Shown here: positions 52,272-60,552 of the stretch, one piece after another
How the letters are laid out: every line of letters begins with the position of its first letter
Position numbering within the stretch: the stretch's first letter is position 1
Source: Halomonas sp. Bachu 37
Lineage (GTDB): Bacteria > Pseudomonadota > Gammaproteobacteria > Pseudomonadales > Halomonadaceae
Assembly: GCF_039691755.1 (NCBI RefSeq)
Contig: NZ_CP137552.1
Location: 1,736,001 to 1,800,000 of the forward strand
Direction: 5' to 3'
Length of the DNA stretch: 64,000 bases
Notes under the pieces: generated by a model
What the model was told of the DNA's origin: nothing
Seen by the model: only the letters and a program-made list of their open reading frames with translations
Database searches by the model: none
Program-made: the position numbers and the translations under genes

Positions 52272-52301
52272 AAAGCGTCCGGCCCAGGCCGGACGCTTTT
52301 T
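52272..52301 (+). terminator. intrinsic terminator of the amino-acid ABC operon
   Basis: A 13-bp stem (AAAGCGTCCGGCC and complement) closed by a two-base turn and followed by five T's. It is 68 bp after the last stop codon and strongly suggests the operon ends here. A weaker GCGCGTTA/TAACGCGC hairpin precedes it at 52224-52250. Confidence 0.9.
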
Positions 52302-52424
52302 CGTGTATCGTCTGTTTCCTGTGACGGCCGCAGCGTTTCGTTTGGTCAAGCTAGCGTTATACCCCTCAATCGGTACAGAATGTCTGCCCCGCTTGGCTAC
52401 CATCGCTACAATCCGGAGGTAACG

Positions 52425-53225
52425 ATGCCCACTCCCGCCCTGCTTCCGCCGCGCCCGATTGCGCCCTCCTCGAGCTGGACGGGGTGGGGCCAGTGGCTGG
52501 CGCTGGTCACCATGACGATGGATCACCTGACCCGTTACGTCTTGCCGGCGAGCTGGGAGCTGGGGTGGGCGGGCGCCTCCATCGGCCGCATTGCCTTTCC
52601 GCTGTTTGCCGCTATGGTGGCCTGGCATGGGCTGTTCAATACCCGCAACCCGCTACGCTACGCGCGCCGTATCCTGATCATCGGCCTGGTCGCCCAGTTG
52701 CCCTACATGATGATGCCGCGTGCGACAGACATGCTTATTCTCAATGTCTGTTTCACCCTTGCCAGCGGTCTCGCCGGCGGCGTCTGGCTGCGCAACCAGT
52801 GGCTCGACTATCGCCAGGGCCAGCTTTCCGCGCTGCGCCTGGCCGTCACTAGCGTCATCATGCTGACGGCTTGGTACTGGCTGGGCTTGTGGGTCGAATA
52901 TGGGCACAACGGCTTGCTGCTGATTCCACTTTACATGCTGGCCATGCACCATCTGAGTCGGGTCGGCGAGACATTTTCCGCTCGGCTCATCGCGGCGGCC
53001 TGGGCCCTGCCGGCTCTGCTGATCGCCGGGCGGATGAATGCCTCGGACATGGCCAAATCCTTCACCGTGGCGACATGCCTGGCGGTACTGCTGCTTGCCG
53101 CCGGGGCGGCACAGCGCGTACCCCGGGTACGCCCCGGCATGCCCCGGCGCCTGTGGCTGGCCTGGTATCCCGGCCACTTCGCCTTGCTCGCCCTATGGGT
53201 ATGGGCCAGCGGGCAGCTTCTTTGA
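52425..53225 (+). CDS. TraX-family membrane protein
   Basis: A 266-residue protein with about eight predicted membrane helices that fits the TraX family (F-plasmid TraX acetylates the pilin N terminus). Features: WLALVTMTMDHLTRYVLPASW with a conserved Asp-His, IGRIAFPLFAAMVAWHGLFN, and HNGLLLIPLYML. No pilin or conjugation genes are nearby, so this is the stand-alone chromosomal form common in gammaproteobacteria, possibly an acyltransferase for another substrate. GGAGGT sits seven bases before the ATG; a longer frame reaches into the preceding terminator. Confidence 0.85.
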   Translation: MPTPALLPPRPIAPSSSWTGWGQWLALVTMTMDHLTRYVLPASWELGWAGASIGRIAFPLFAAMVAWHGLFNTRNPLRYARRILIIGLVAQLPYMMMPRATDMLILNVCFTLASGLAGGVWLRNQWLDYRQGQLSALRLAVTSVIMLTAWYWLGLWVEYGHNGLLLIPLYMLAMHHLSRVGETFSARLIAAAWALPALLIAGRMNASDMAKSFTVATCLAVLLLAAGAAQRVPRVRPGMPRRLWLAWYPGHFALLALWVWASGQLL

Positions 53226-53291
53226 AGCGCACCATAATCATTATCGGCACGATACGACCGATGCCGAGTCAGCCGTAAGGAAAGTACAGCT

Positions 53292-53636
53292 ATGAATCCA
53301 ACCGCCATGACCTACACCGCATTGTTTCTCGCTATTTTCCTGGAGGTTGTGGCCACCACCTTCCTGCACAAGTCGCAGCAGTTCACCCAGTTGTTGCCCA
53401 GTGTCATTACGGTGGTCGGCTACGCGTGTTCCTTCTATCTGCTCACTATCGTGATGAAAAGCATGCCGGTGGGGATTGTCTACGCCATCTGGGGCGGCCT
53501 CGGCGTGGTGCTGATCGGGCTTGCTGGTGTCGTGGTACTCGATCAGAAACTGGATGCCGCCGCCTGGGTCGGCATGGGATTCATCGTTACCGGCGTTCTG
53601 ATCGTGAATCTATTTTCCGCTTCGACTCACTCCTGA
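53292..53636 (+). CDS. small multidrug resistance (SMR) family transporter
   Basis: A 114-residue protein with four membrane helices. The membrane-embedded Glu18 lies in the first helix (FLAIFLEVVATTFLHKS), and VYAIWGGLGVVLIGLAG is the third helix GxG-type signature of EmrE/QacE proteins. As a dimer it exports cationic compounds in exchange for protons; the SugE/Gdx (guanidinium) subclass is less likely because the helix-one WxxAxxxE pattern is different. AAGGAAAG precedes the ATG. The last ten bases overlap the convergent GGDEF gene. Confidence 0.9.
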   Translation: MNPTAMTYTALFLAIFLEVVATTFLHKSQQFTQLLPSVITVVGYACSFYLLTIVMKSMPVGIVYAIWGGLGVVLIGLAGVVVLDQKLDAAAWVGMGFIVTGVLIVNLFSASTHS

Positions 53637-55204
53637 GGCAACGACGGGCGCATCTCGGGCTGGTAACGGCAGAAGCGGGCGCGCCCCTGGGTCTTGGCCT
53701 GATACATGGCGATGTCGGCCTGCTTCAAGGCCTCTTCATGGTCGTCCATTTCCGCCTCGAGGCAGGTATAGCCCACGCTCGGCGTGACATCCATCCAGTG
53801 GCTTTCCAGCCGATAAGGCGCCTTGAGGACATTGAGAACCTCCTCGACACGCGCCTCGGCTGCGGATTCCATCTCCACCTCAGGCGCTTCCAGCGAGGCC
53901 AGCATCACGAACTCATCACCGCTTAGGCGCGCCGCCATATCCCCCTCTGCAAGACAGCTCTCCAGTCGCCTGGCAACCTGCACCAGCAGATCGTCTCCCG
54001 CCGCATGCCCCAGGGTATCGTTGATCAACTTGAAGCGGTCCATGTCGAGAAACATCAGCAGCCCTGGCAGTTGCCTTTCTCGCGAGGGCTGCAGACGTGC
54101 CTGCAACCGCTCGATGAACAGACGGCGGTTGGGCAGGTCGGTCAAGGGATCGTAATGCGCCTGGCGATGAATGATCGCCTCGGCCCGCTTGCGTTCGGTG
54201 CAATCCTCGATGATCGCCACGCCCCCGATGATGTCACCGTGGGTACCGCGTACGCCATTGAAGAAAGCGCGCACCGGCGTGCCCTCTCTGGCACCTGGCA
54301 AGCAGTAGGTGCCTTCGTAATAACCGCTGCCTCGCTGCAGAGAGTCGCTTACCGCCGCTATCACATGTCCGTCGATGGAGGGTTTCAGCAAGTTGTATCC
54401 CACCAGTTGGGCCTTGCTTACCTTGAGTATATCCAGCAGCTTTTCATTGCAGTCGCTGAGTATCCCCGTCTGGGTGTAATGCAGCACGCCCAGGGGCGAA
54501 TGCTGAAAGATGGAACGGTAGCGGCTTTCGCTTTCCAGCAGTTGCGCCTCGCGTGACGCCATTGTCACGCGCAGGGCAATGTTGTCGCGGATGATGCAAC
54601 TCAGGCGACGACTCGAGACCAGCACCAGCCCCAGGAAAAGCGCCACCAGCATCCCCAGCAGTATCGAAAGCGGCGAGCCCAGGCGCAAAAACTGCACCAT
54701 GAGCGGCAACAGAATCGGCAGCACGAAGCTCAATGCCACCCACCACACCGAGGAGAGCGTGGTGACACCGCCCGCCGCGATGCCGGCCAGCACAATGGTC
54801 AAGGCCGCCATTTCGCCGTCATGCTCCGCCGCAAACAGTAACAGCCCCGCCGCACCCCATATGACTCCCGAGACGCAGGATGCCAGGCTGAAACGCCATA
54901 ACCATCGCCGCTGCTGCTGTCGAATGGCGGGTAGACGATAAAAACGGTACGCCAGGCCGAGCCTGACACATGAGATGGTCAGGATGGCGACGAGCCAACC
55001 CACCAGCACGACGGAATCCATGACCGGCCACATGGCAGCCACCAGCAGTAGACTGGCCAGCACGCTGGCCAGCACCGGCTGCCAGAGCTGGTCGTAGAGC
55101 AGGCGTACCTGCTCGCTACGCAACTGTTTCTGATTGGCGTAGTGATCGCGAGAGTATCCGCTACGCAGCGGTGAGAACGAGGGTGAATAGGAATGGTCCG
55201 CCAT
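53627..55204 (-). CDS. membrane-bound diguanylate cyclase with PAS domain
   Basis: A 525-residue protein. Residues 45-200 contain about six membrane helices forming an unassigned sensor. A PAS domain spans about 225-345 (SRYRSIFQHSPLGVLHYT), followed by a GGDEF domain (350-515). The catalytic motif is SGDEF (428-432), a variant often active. The residue normally Arg in the RxxD inhibitory site is Ala, so product inhibition is probably absent. It makes c-di-GMP in the cytosol in response to an unknown signal. It overlaps the SMR gene tail by ten bases (convergent). No EAL domain is present. Confidence 0.9.
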   Translation of the reverse strand: MADHSYSPSFSPLRSGYSRDHYANQKQLRSEQVRLLYDQLWQPVLASVLASLLLVAAMWPVMDSVVLVGWLVAILTISCVRLGLAYRFYRLPAIRQQQRRWLWRFSLASCVSGVIWGAAGLLLFAAEHDGEMAALTIVLAGIAAGGVTTLSSVWWVALSFVLPILLPLMVQFLRLGSPLSILLGMLVALFLGLVLVSSRRLSCIIRDNIALRVTMASREAQLLESESRYRSIFQHSPLGVLHYTQTGILSDCNEKLLDILKVSKAQLVGYNLLKPSIDGHVIAAVSDSLQRGSGYYEGTYCLPGAREGTPVRAFFNGVRGTHGDIIGGVAIIEDCTERKRAEAIIHRQAHYDPLTDLPNRRLFIERLQARLQPSRERQLPGLLMFLDMDRFKLINDTLGHAAGDDLLVQVARRLESCLAEGDMAARLSGDEFVMLASLEAPEVEMESAAEARVEEVLNVLKAPYRLESHWMDVTPSVGYTCLEAEMDDHEEALKQADIAMYQAKTQGRARFCRYQPEMRPSLPQE

Positions 55205-55303
55205 GAAGCCGCCTGTCCAGCGCCGGATAGAAACCGGTCTTGTTTATAGCCGTGTGCGTTTTATAGCCGAATTTACGCTAATTATTCTCTGCCGAACAGC
55301 CAA

Positions 55304-55324
55304 AGCCCGCCAAGATGGCGGGCT
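55304..55324 (-). terminator. terminator of the purEK operon
   Basis: AGCCCGCC and its complement form an 8-bp stem around a five-base loop; on the minus strand the stem is followed by TTGGC. It lies 54 bp after the purK stop, between purK and the GGDEF gene start. Confidence 0.7.
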
Positions 55325-55377
55325 GGATTCATGGCAGAACGGCAACGACCTTGCTGGCGACTGGCTGGGTACTGTCC

Positions 55378-56490
55378 TTATTCGAAACTGAAGGTGGGGG
55401 CCGGCGAACCGGGAAGCAGCTCGGCGCAAGACTTCACGCTCGCCAGCAGCTCGTCATGGGTGGCGGCGACCAGATTGACGTGGCCCAGCTTGCGTCCGGG
55501 TCTCTCGCTCTTGTCGTAGCGGTGCAGGTGCGCCTGGGGCAGCGCCAGCAGCGCGGTGATATCGCCTTCGCGACCGATTACGTTGACCATGCAGGTGGGC
55601 GCCAGCGCGGTGGTCTCACCCAAGGGCAGCCCCTGGATGGCGCGCAGATGATTCTCGAACTGGCTGGTAACCGCTCCGTCCATGGTCCAGTGGCCGGAGT
55701 TATGGACTCGTGGTGCCATTTCGTTGGCCAGCAGGTCTCCCTCGCGGGTCTGGAACAGCTCCAGAGCCAGCACACCAACGTAGTCCAGCTCATCCAGCAG
55801 CGCCCGGATGTAGCCGTCGGCGGTCTGCTGTACGGCAGCATCGAGGTCGGGCATCGGCGCCAGGGAGTAGCGCAGAATGCCATCGACATGCACGTTTTCC
55901 GCCATCGGATAGAAGACGACCTGGCCATCGCGCCCGCGCACGGCGATGATCGACACTTCACGCACGAAATCGACGAACGCCTCCACGATAAGCTGCGAGT
56001 GGCCAATGGAGTTCCAAGACTCGAGCGCCTGCTCGGGCTGCTTCAAAACCGCCTGACCCTTGCCGTCGTAGCCCTCGGTGACCGACTTGGCCACCACAGG
56101 GCAGCCCAGTTCGCGGGCGGCCGCCTCCAGCTGCTCGGCGCTCTCCACCACGCGGTAGGCGGGGGTGGGAATGCCCAGCCGATCGAACAGCGCTTTCTCC
56201 TCCACCCGGTTCTGGCATACCGCAATGGCGCGGCTGCCCGGATAGACCGGCTTTTGCGCCTCGATTTCGCGCACCAACTCCACCGGCAGATGCTCGAATT
56301 CGTAGGTCACCAGGTCGACCTTTGCGAGAAATTCGTCCAGGTGCTGGTTATTCGGGTCGACGATCACCTCACCGATGCCCGCGCTGGGGTTACCGGTGGT
56401 ATCGAGGAAGGTGAACCGATTACCCAGAGGATACCCGGCCAGAGCCAACATGCGGCCGAGCTGGCCGGCACCCAGTACACCGATATTCAT
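55378..56490 (-). CDS. purK: 5-(carboxyamino)imidazole ribonucleotide synthase (PurK)
   Basis: A 370-residue ATP-grasp enzyme that carboxylates AIR to N5-CAIR in purine synthesis. Signature parts: IGVLGAGQLGRMLALAG, GCPVVAKSVTEGYDGKGQAVL, and LALELFQTREGDLLANEMAPRVHNSGHWT, which holds the metal- and substrate-binding residues. Of two adjacent ATGs the inner one has AAGGAG at six bases; two outer starts are less likely. It follows purE by 11 bp in the same operon. Confidence 0.95.
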   Translation of the reverse strand: MNIGVLGAGQLGRMLALAGYPLGNRFTFLDTTGNPSAGIGEVIVDPNNQHLDEFLAKVDLVTYEFEHLPVELVREIEAQKPVYPGSRAIAVCQNRVEEKALFDRLGIPTPAYRVVESAEQLEAAARELGCPVVAKSVTEGYDGKGQAVLKQPEQALESWNSIGHSQLIVEAFVDFVREVSIIAVRGRDGQVVFYPMAENVHVDGILRYSLAPMPDLDAAVQQTADGYIRALLDELDYVGVLALELFQTREGDLLANEMAPRVHNSGHWTMDGAVTSQFENHLRAIQGLPLGETTALAPTCMVNVIGREGDITALLALPQAHLHRYDKSERPGRKLGHVNLVAATHDELLASVKSCAELLPGSPAPTFSFE

Positions 56491-56501
56491 CATGCGCTCC
56501 T

Positions 56502-57017
56502 TCATTGCACGTCAGGCTCGGGACGAGGATCGGGGTTATCCAGCACATTACGGGTCTGCTCGTCGCGAAAGGCTTCCACGGCCTGGCGTACGCTGGCATC
56601 CTGCAGTGCCACGATCTGCGCCGCCAGCAAGCCCGCATTGGTCGCCCCCGCCTTGCCGATGGCCAGGGTGCCCACCGCAATGCCGCCCGGCATCTGGGCG
56701 ATGGAAAGCAGTGAATCCAGCCCCTTGAGCGCCTTGGATTCCACCGGCACGCCCAGCACGGGAAGCGCCGTCTGGGACGCCACCATGCCAGGCAGATGCG
56801 CGGCACCACCGGCACCGGCGACGATCACCTGCAGCCCGCGAGCCGCCGCCCCCTTGGCGTAGTCGAACAGCAGATCCGGCGTGCGATGGGCGGAGACCAC
56901 ACGGGTTTCACAGGCCACACCCAGTCGCTCGAGCATGGTCACGGCATGCTCCATTACCGGCCAGTCGGACTTCGAGCCCATGATCACGCCCACCTTGGGC
57001 GAGCTGTTCGACGACAT
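56502..57017 (-). CDS. purE: N5-carboxyaminoimidazole ribonucleotide mutase (PurE)
   Basis: A 171-residue class I PurE that converts N5-CAIR to CAIR. Full family match: [40 protein letters not shown] with the catalytic His, [17 protein letters not shown] and [22 protein letters not shown]. The GAGGAG site lies nine bases before the start at MSSNSSPK; longer frames run into the upstream regulatory region. First gene of purEK. Divergent from a small HTH gene. Confidence 0.96.
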   Translation of the reverse strand: MSSNSSPKVGVIMGSKSDWPVMEHAVTMLERLGVACETRVVSAHRTPDLLFDYAKGAAARGLQVIVAGAGGAAHLPGMVASQTALPVLGVPVESKALKGLDSLLSIAQMPGGIAVGTLAIGKAGATNAGLLAAQIVALQDASVRQAVEAFRDEQTRNVLDNPDPRPEPDVQ

Positions 57018-57146
57018 AGGAAAACTCCTCGGCCAAGCGGCCCTTTGATTACTGTAATTGACACCGGCACTGACGGCGAAAATACTCCAAACAGGAAGCC
57101 GCATAGTCTACCAGAGCCGGCTGTTGGCGGGGCGTTTGCGCCGACA

Positions 57147-57159
57147 ATGAAATTTTCAT
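57147..57159. promoter_or_regulatory. palindrome ATGAAATTTTCAT between purE and the HTH gene
   Basis: Six perfectly paired bases on each side of one central T. It lies 130 bases before purE and 71 bases before the divergent HTH gene. It may be the operator of the small HTH protein. No classical PurR box was recognised in this gap. Confidence 0.35.
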
Positions 57160-57229
57160 CAAAGGAGGATTGAAAAGGCGCGGCATTTGACGGCATGCTG
57201 TGCATGTCGAAATTGCCCACTGGAGCACC

Positions 57230-57508
57230 ATGAGTACGGCACACGCATTCGCTAGCGCGGAATTGGCAGACCCTCCGCGAAGCAGCCCTGACCTCGATGT
57301 CAGGGAATTGGAAAAACGCACACGCTTGATGCGTATCATTACACGGCTTATCGCCGTCTCCGAGCTGGGAAGCCGGGAAATCGCCAGACGTGCGGGGTTA
57401 CCCGTGCAGAAGATCAGCGATCTGCTCTCCGGCCGGCTGGAACACTTGAGTGTCGATGAGCTATTGCTGCTGCATCGCGCCATCGACCCGGAGCTGACGC
57501 CGCCATAG
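57230..57508 (+). CDS. small XRE-type helix-turn-helix protein
   Basis: A 92-residue protein. Residues 35-85 form a helix-turn-helix of the XRE/HTH_37 kind: IITRLIAVSELGSREIARRAGLPVQKISDLLSGRLEHLSVDEL. The order RE-I-A-x2-A-G-L-x7-L-x-G is like antitoxin and phage repressor families. The N-terminal 25 residues are variable. No toxin gene is adjacent and no phage is present, so a toxin-antitoxin role is not supported. The start follows GGAG; a longer start ten codons upstream is possible. A strong terminator follows. Target genes are unknown; purE is the nearest candidate. Confidence 0.75.
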   Translation: MSTAHAFASAELADPPRSSPDLDVRELEKRTRLMRIITRLIAVSELGSREIARRAGLPVQKISDLLSGRLEHLSVDELLLLHRAIDPELTPP

Positions 57509-57521
57509 CATCAGCCCACAG

Positions 57522-57549
57522 CGCCTCGCTTTGCGAGGCGTTTTTATTT
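57522..57549 (+). terminator. intrinsic terminator after the HTH gene
   Basis: An 8-bp stem (CGCCTCGC and complement) with a TTT loop is followed by TTTTTATTT on the plus strand, 14 bp after the stop codon. It is a textbook terminator. Confidence 0.93.
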
Positions 57550-57580
57550 GGGTCACCACACGTTAGCGTGACACTGTCTT

Positions 57581-57603
57581 GCGGGAGGCCTGCAGCCTCC
57601 CGC
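57581..57603 (-). terminator. hairpin after gabT
   Basis: GCGGGAGGC pairs with GCCTCCCGC around five bases, 21 bp after the gabT stop. No T run is visible on the minus strand, so it may terminate weakly or stabilise the 3' end. Confidence 0.5.
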
Positions 57604-57623
57604 TAAACCCTGCTGAACCTACT

Positions 57624-58910
57624 CTAGCCTGCCAGCGCCTCCAGCGAGCGCTCGATCACGCTCAACCCTTCTTCCAGCACGTCGGACGGTGCGGTAATCG
57701 GCACCAGCACGCGAATGGTATTGCCGTAGAAACCGCAGGAGAGCAGGATCAAGCCTTGCTCGCGGGCCTTGGCGCATAGCGCCTGAGCCAAGGCGGGGTC
57801 CGGCTTGCCGTCGGTATCGAGCAGCTCGAAGGCCGCCATGGCACCCAGGTTGCGCGGATGGCTCACCGCCGCGAAGCGCTGCTCCCAAGTGGCGAAACGC
57901 TCGGCCAGTAAACGCCCCATCTGCTCGCTACGCGCCAGAATGTTCTCTTCCTCGATGGCATCCAGCACGGCCAGCGCCGCGGCACAGGCGAGCGGGTTGC
58001 CGCTGTAGGTGCCCCCCAGGGAGCCGGGGCCGGAGGCGTCCATAACCTCGGCGGTACCCACCACCGCGGAGAGCGGCATGCCGTTGGCCAGCGACTTGGC
58101 CGTGGTCAGCATATCGGCCTCGATGCCGCTGTGTTCGAGTGCGAACAGCTTGCCGGTACGGGCAAAGCCCGACTGCACCTCGTCGACGATCAACAGGATG
58201 CCGTGGCGGTCACAAAGCTCACGCAACGCCCTGAGGTAGCCGGGCGAGGCGATGTAGAATCCGCCTTCCCCCTGCACCGGCTCGATGACGATAGCCGCCA
58301 CCCGGTGGGCCGGGATATCGGTCTTGAAGAGTTTCTCCAGCGCGGCCAGAGCCATCCCGTCACTGATCCCGTGCAGCGGATTGGGATAGGGCGCGCGATA
58401 GACGTCCCCCGGCATGGGGCCGAAATCATTCTTGTAGGGCAGCACCTTGCCGGTCATGGCCAGGGTCAGCATGGTGCGGCCGTGGAAGGCGCCGTCGAAG
58501 GTAATGACACCTGAACGGCCGGTGGCGGCACGGGCGATCTTGACGGCGTTTTCCAGTGCCTCGGCACCGGTATTGACCAGCATCGCCTTGCGCTGCGGAC
58601 CCTTGACCGGCGCTTTCTCGCACAACCGCTGGCATAGCTGCACATAGGGCGCATAGGAAATCACCGCCGAGCAGGTGTGCATGACACGCTCGAGCTGATC
58701 CTGCACGGCCTTGACGATTTTGGGGTGACGATGTCCCAGGTTGAGCACACCGATACCGCCGGCGAAGTCGATCCAGCGACGGCCATCCTCGTCCCATAGT
58801 TCGGCATTTTCGGCGCGGGCCACGAACTGTTCGGTGGGCGTGGCGGCACCGTTGGCCACAAAGCGCTTCTTGAGTTCATTCAGTTCGGCATTGGAGAGCT
58901 TGCTGGTCAT
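57624..58910 (-). CDS. gabT: 4-aminobutyrate-2-oxoglutarate aminotransferase
   Basis: A 428-residue class III PLP aminotransferase that converts GABA and 2-oxoglutarate to succinate semialdehyde and glutamate. Lys272 in TTAKSLANGMPLSA binds PLP, VDEVQSGFARTGKLF holds the Asp that contacts the PLP ring nitrogen, and NTGAEALENAVKIARAATG binds phosphate. The start MTSKLSNAEL is preceded by AAGGATC. The longer frame lies in gabD. Downstream of gabD by 43 bp, so a gabDT operon. In Halomonas relatives similar enzymes may also use other omega-amino acids. Confidence 0.93.
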   Translation of the reverse strand: MTSKLSNAELNELKKRFVANGAATPTEQFVARAENAELWDEDGRRWIDFAGGIGVLNLGHRHPKIVKAVQDQLERVMHTCSAVISYAPYVQLCQRLCEKAPVKGPQRKAMLVNTGAEALENAVKIARAATGRSGVITFDGAFHGRTMLTLAMTGKVLPYKNDFGPMPGDVYRAPYPNPLHGISDGMALAALEKLFKTDIPAHRVAAIVIEPVQGEGGFYIASPGYLRALRELCDRHGILLIVDEVQSGFARTGKLFALEHSGIEADMLTTAKSLANGMPLSAVVGTAEVMDASGPGSLGGTYSGNPLACAAALAVLDAIEEENILARSEQMGRLLAERFATWEQRFAAVSHPRNLGAMAAFELLDTDGKPDPALAQALCAKAREQGLILLSCGFYGNTIRVLVPITAPSDVLEEGLSVIERSLEALAG

Positions 58911-58953
58911 GAAGAGATCCTTGCTGATAACACGGGAGAATAGAGCGGCGGAA

Positions 58954-60408
58954 TCAGAGACCGCCCACGCAGACGTACTTGAGCTCGGTGAACTCCTCGA
59001 GACCGTGGTGCGAGCCCTCGCGCCCGAGGCCGGACTCCTTGACGCCACCGAAGGGCGCAAGTTCGGTGGAGATCAGGCCTTCATTGACCCCGACCATGCC
59101 GTACTCCAGGCCTTCCATGACACGCCAGATACGGCGGTAATCGCGGGCATAGAAGTAGGCGGCCAAGCCGAAGGGGGTATCGTTGGCCATAGCGATCGCT
59201 TCCTCCTCGTCGCGGAAACGAAACACCGGGGCCAGGGGGCCGAAGGTCTCTTCCCGGGCTACGCACATCTCGGTGGTGGCGTCGGCGATCACGGTGGGCG
59301 CAAAGAAGTTCTCCCCCTGGGCGTGGCGGTGGCCACCGCACAACAGGCGCCCGCCCCTGGCCACGGCGTCATCCACGTGGCGCTGTACCTTGTCGACGGC
59401 CGCCTGGTTGATCAGCGGGCCAATCGTCGTTCCCGGCTCACGACCGTCGCCCACTTGCAGCGCAGCCACGCGCTCTGCCAACGCTTCGACAAAGGCATCG
59501 TAGATACCCTCCTGGACCAGGAAGCGGTTGGTGCAGACACAGGTCTGGCCGGCATTGCGATACTTGGAAGCGATGGCACCGGACACGGCGGCGTCCAGGT
59601 CCGCATCGTCGAAGACGATGAAAGGGGCATTGCCGCCCAGCTCCATGGATGCTTTCTTGACGGTACCGGCACACTGGGCCAGCAGCGTCTTGCCGACAGG
59701 CGTGGAGCCGGTAAAGGAAACCTTGCGCACCCGCGGGTCCGTGGTCAGTACCTCGCCCACGGCGGCGGGCTTGGCGGCGGTAACGACGTTGATCACCCCT
59801 TCCGGGAAACCGACCTCAAGCGCCATTCTGGCGAGAGCCAGAGCGGTAAGCGGCGTCGCTTCAGCCGGCTTGATCACCACCGTGCAGCCCGCGGCGATAG
59901 CCGGGGCGCACTTGCGGGTAATCATCGCCATGGGGAAGTTCCACGGCGTGATAGCTGCCACCACGCCCACCGGCTCGCGCAGTACCAACATGCGCTTGTC
60001 GGCTGCATGAACGGGCAGCGTCTCGCCGGCCATGCGCTTGGCCCCCTCGGCGAAGAACTCGATGAAGCTGGCCCCATAGACCACTTCCCCGCGCGATTCG
60101 GCCAGCGGCTTGCCCTGCTCCAGCGTCATCAGCTCGGCCAGTGCTTCGGCATCTTTCTGAATACGTTCGAACCAGGCGCGCAGCAGGGCGGCGCGCTTCT
60201 TGACCGTCACACGCTTCCAGGCGGCACCGGCCGCATCGGCGGCGCTCACCGCTTCACGCGCTTGCTCCGCGTTCAGGTCCGCCACCTGGGCCAGCGTCTC
60301 TCCCGTGGCCGGGTTGGTCACGGCAAAACGGGCATCGCCCGTGTGCCAACGCCCTCCCACCAGGGCAGCGGCGGTACCATCGATCAACAGCGAGTCGATT
60401 AACGTCAT
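58954..60408 (-). CDS. gabD: NADP-dependent succinate-semialdehyde dehydrogenase
   Basis: A 484-residue aldehyde dehydrogenase, the step after GabT: succinate semialdehyde to succinate. Catalytic Cys290 is in AGQTCVCTNRFLV (the neighbouring Cys292 matches the redox-switch Cys of GabD), the general base Glu256 in MELGGNAPFIVF, and the coenzyme loop SFTGSTPVGK (231-240). The GabD subclass is supported by ITPWNFPMAMITRKCAPA. It is divergent from the MocR-type regulator. The shared 144-bp gap has two GGACCAAT direct repeats, probable operators for both directions. Confidence 0.95.
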   Translation of the reverse strand: MTLIDSLLIDGTAAALVGGRWHTGDARFAVTNPATGETLAQVADLNAEQAREAVSAADAAGAAWKRVTVKKRAALLRAWFERIQKDAEALAELMTLEQGKPLAESRGEVVYGASFIEFFAEGAKRMAGETLPVHAADKRMLVLREPVGVVAAITPWNFPMAMITRKCAPAIAAGCTVVIKPAEATPLTALALARMALEVGFPEGVINVVTAAKPAAVGEVLTTDPRVRKVSFTGSTPVGKTLLAQCAGTVKKASMELGGNAPFIVFDDADLDAAVSGAIASKYRNAGQTCVCTNRFLVQEGIYDAFVEALAERVAALQVGDGREPGTTIGPLINQAAVDKVQRHVDDAVARGGRLLCGGHRHAQGENFFAPTVIADATTEMCVAREETFGPLAPVFRFRDEEEAIAMANDTPFGLAAYFYARDYRRIWRVMEGLEYGMVGVNEGLISTELAPFGGVKESGLGREGSHHGLEEFTELKYVCVGGL

Positions 60409-60469
60409 GGGGAATCTCCCTTATTGGTATCGTCCGGCACGCTAGCAGCAAGTGACTCTGGGGAGCTAT

Positions 60470-60498
60470 GGACCAATCTCCCGACGAAGTGGACCAAT
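60470..60498. promoter_or_regulatory. paired direct repeats GGACCAAT (21-bp period), candidate MocR operator 1
   Basis: GGACCAAT occurs at 60470-60477 and 60491-60498, two helical turns apart, in the gap between divergent gabD and the regulator gene. The flanks are also equal (T before, C after). Direct repeats on one DNA face are how characterised GabR and TauR bind. A partial inverted half-site (ATTGGT) sits at 60423, near the gabD start. The same motif pair occurs again after the regulator gene. Confidence 0.65.
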
Positions 60499-60552
60499 CA
60501 TTTTCCTCTGGGCATAATCGCCGTTCCATCGTCACGCCGGGCGCTATCCGTC

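Noticed and set aside
55315..56862. 515-codon plus-strand frame opposite purK and purE
   Set aside because: It is antisense to two intact purine genes and starts inside the purK terminator; composition is that of a shadow frame.
57110..57160. Possible PurR box upstream of purE (GGCGTTTGCGCC)
   Set aside because: Only the central GTTTGC part resembles the consensus and the symmetry is poor; not enough to call.
57230..57508. Antitoxin of a toxin-antitoxin pair
   Set aside because: No small toxin-like gene adjoins; the next feature is a strong terminator and the other neighbour is purE.
58741..60402. 553-codon plus-strand frame opposite gabT and gabD
   Set aside because: Both genes on the minus strand have complete catalytic motifs. 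The antisense translation is rich in His, Gly, Arg and Gln without domain pattern.
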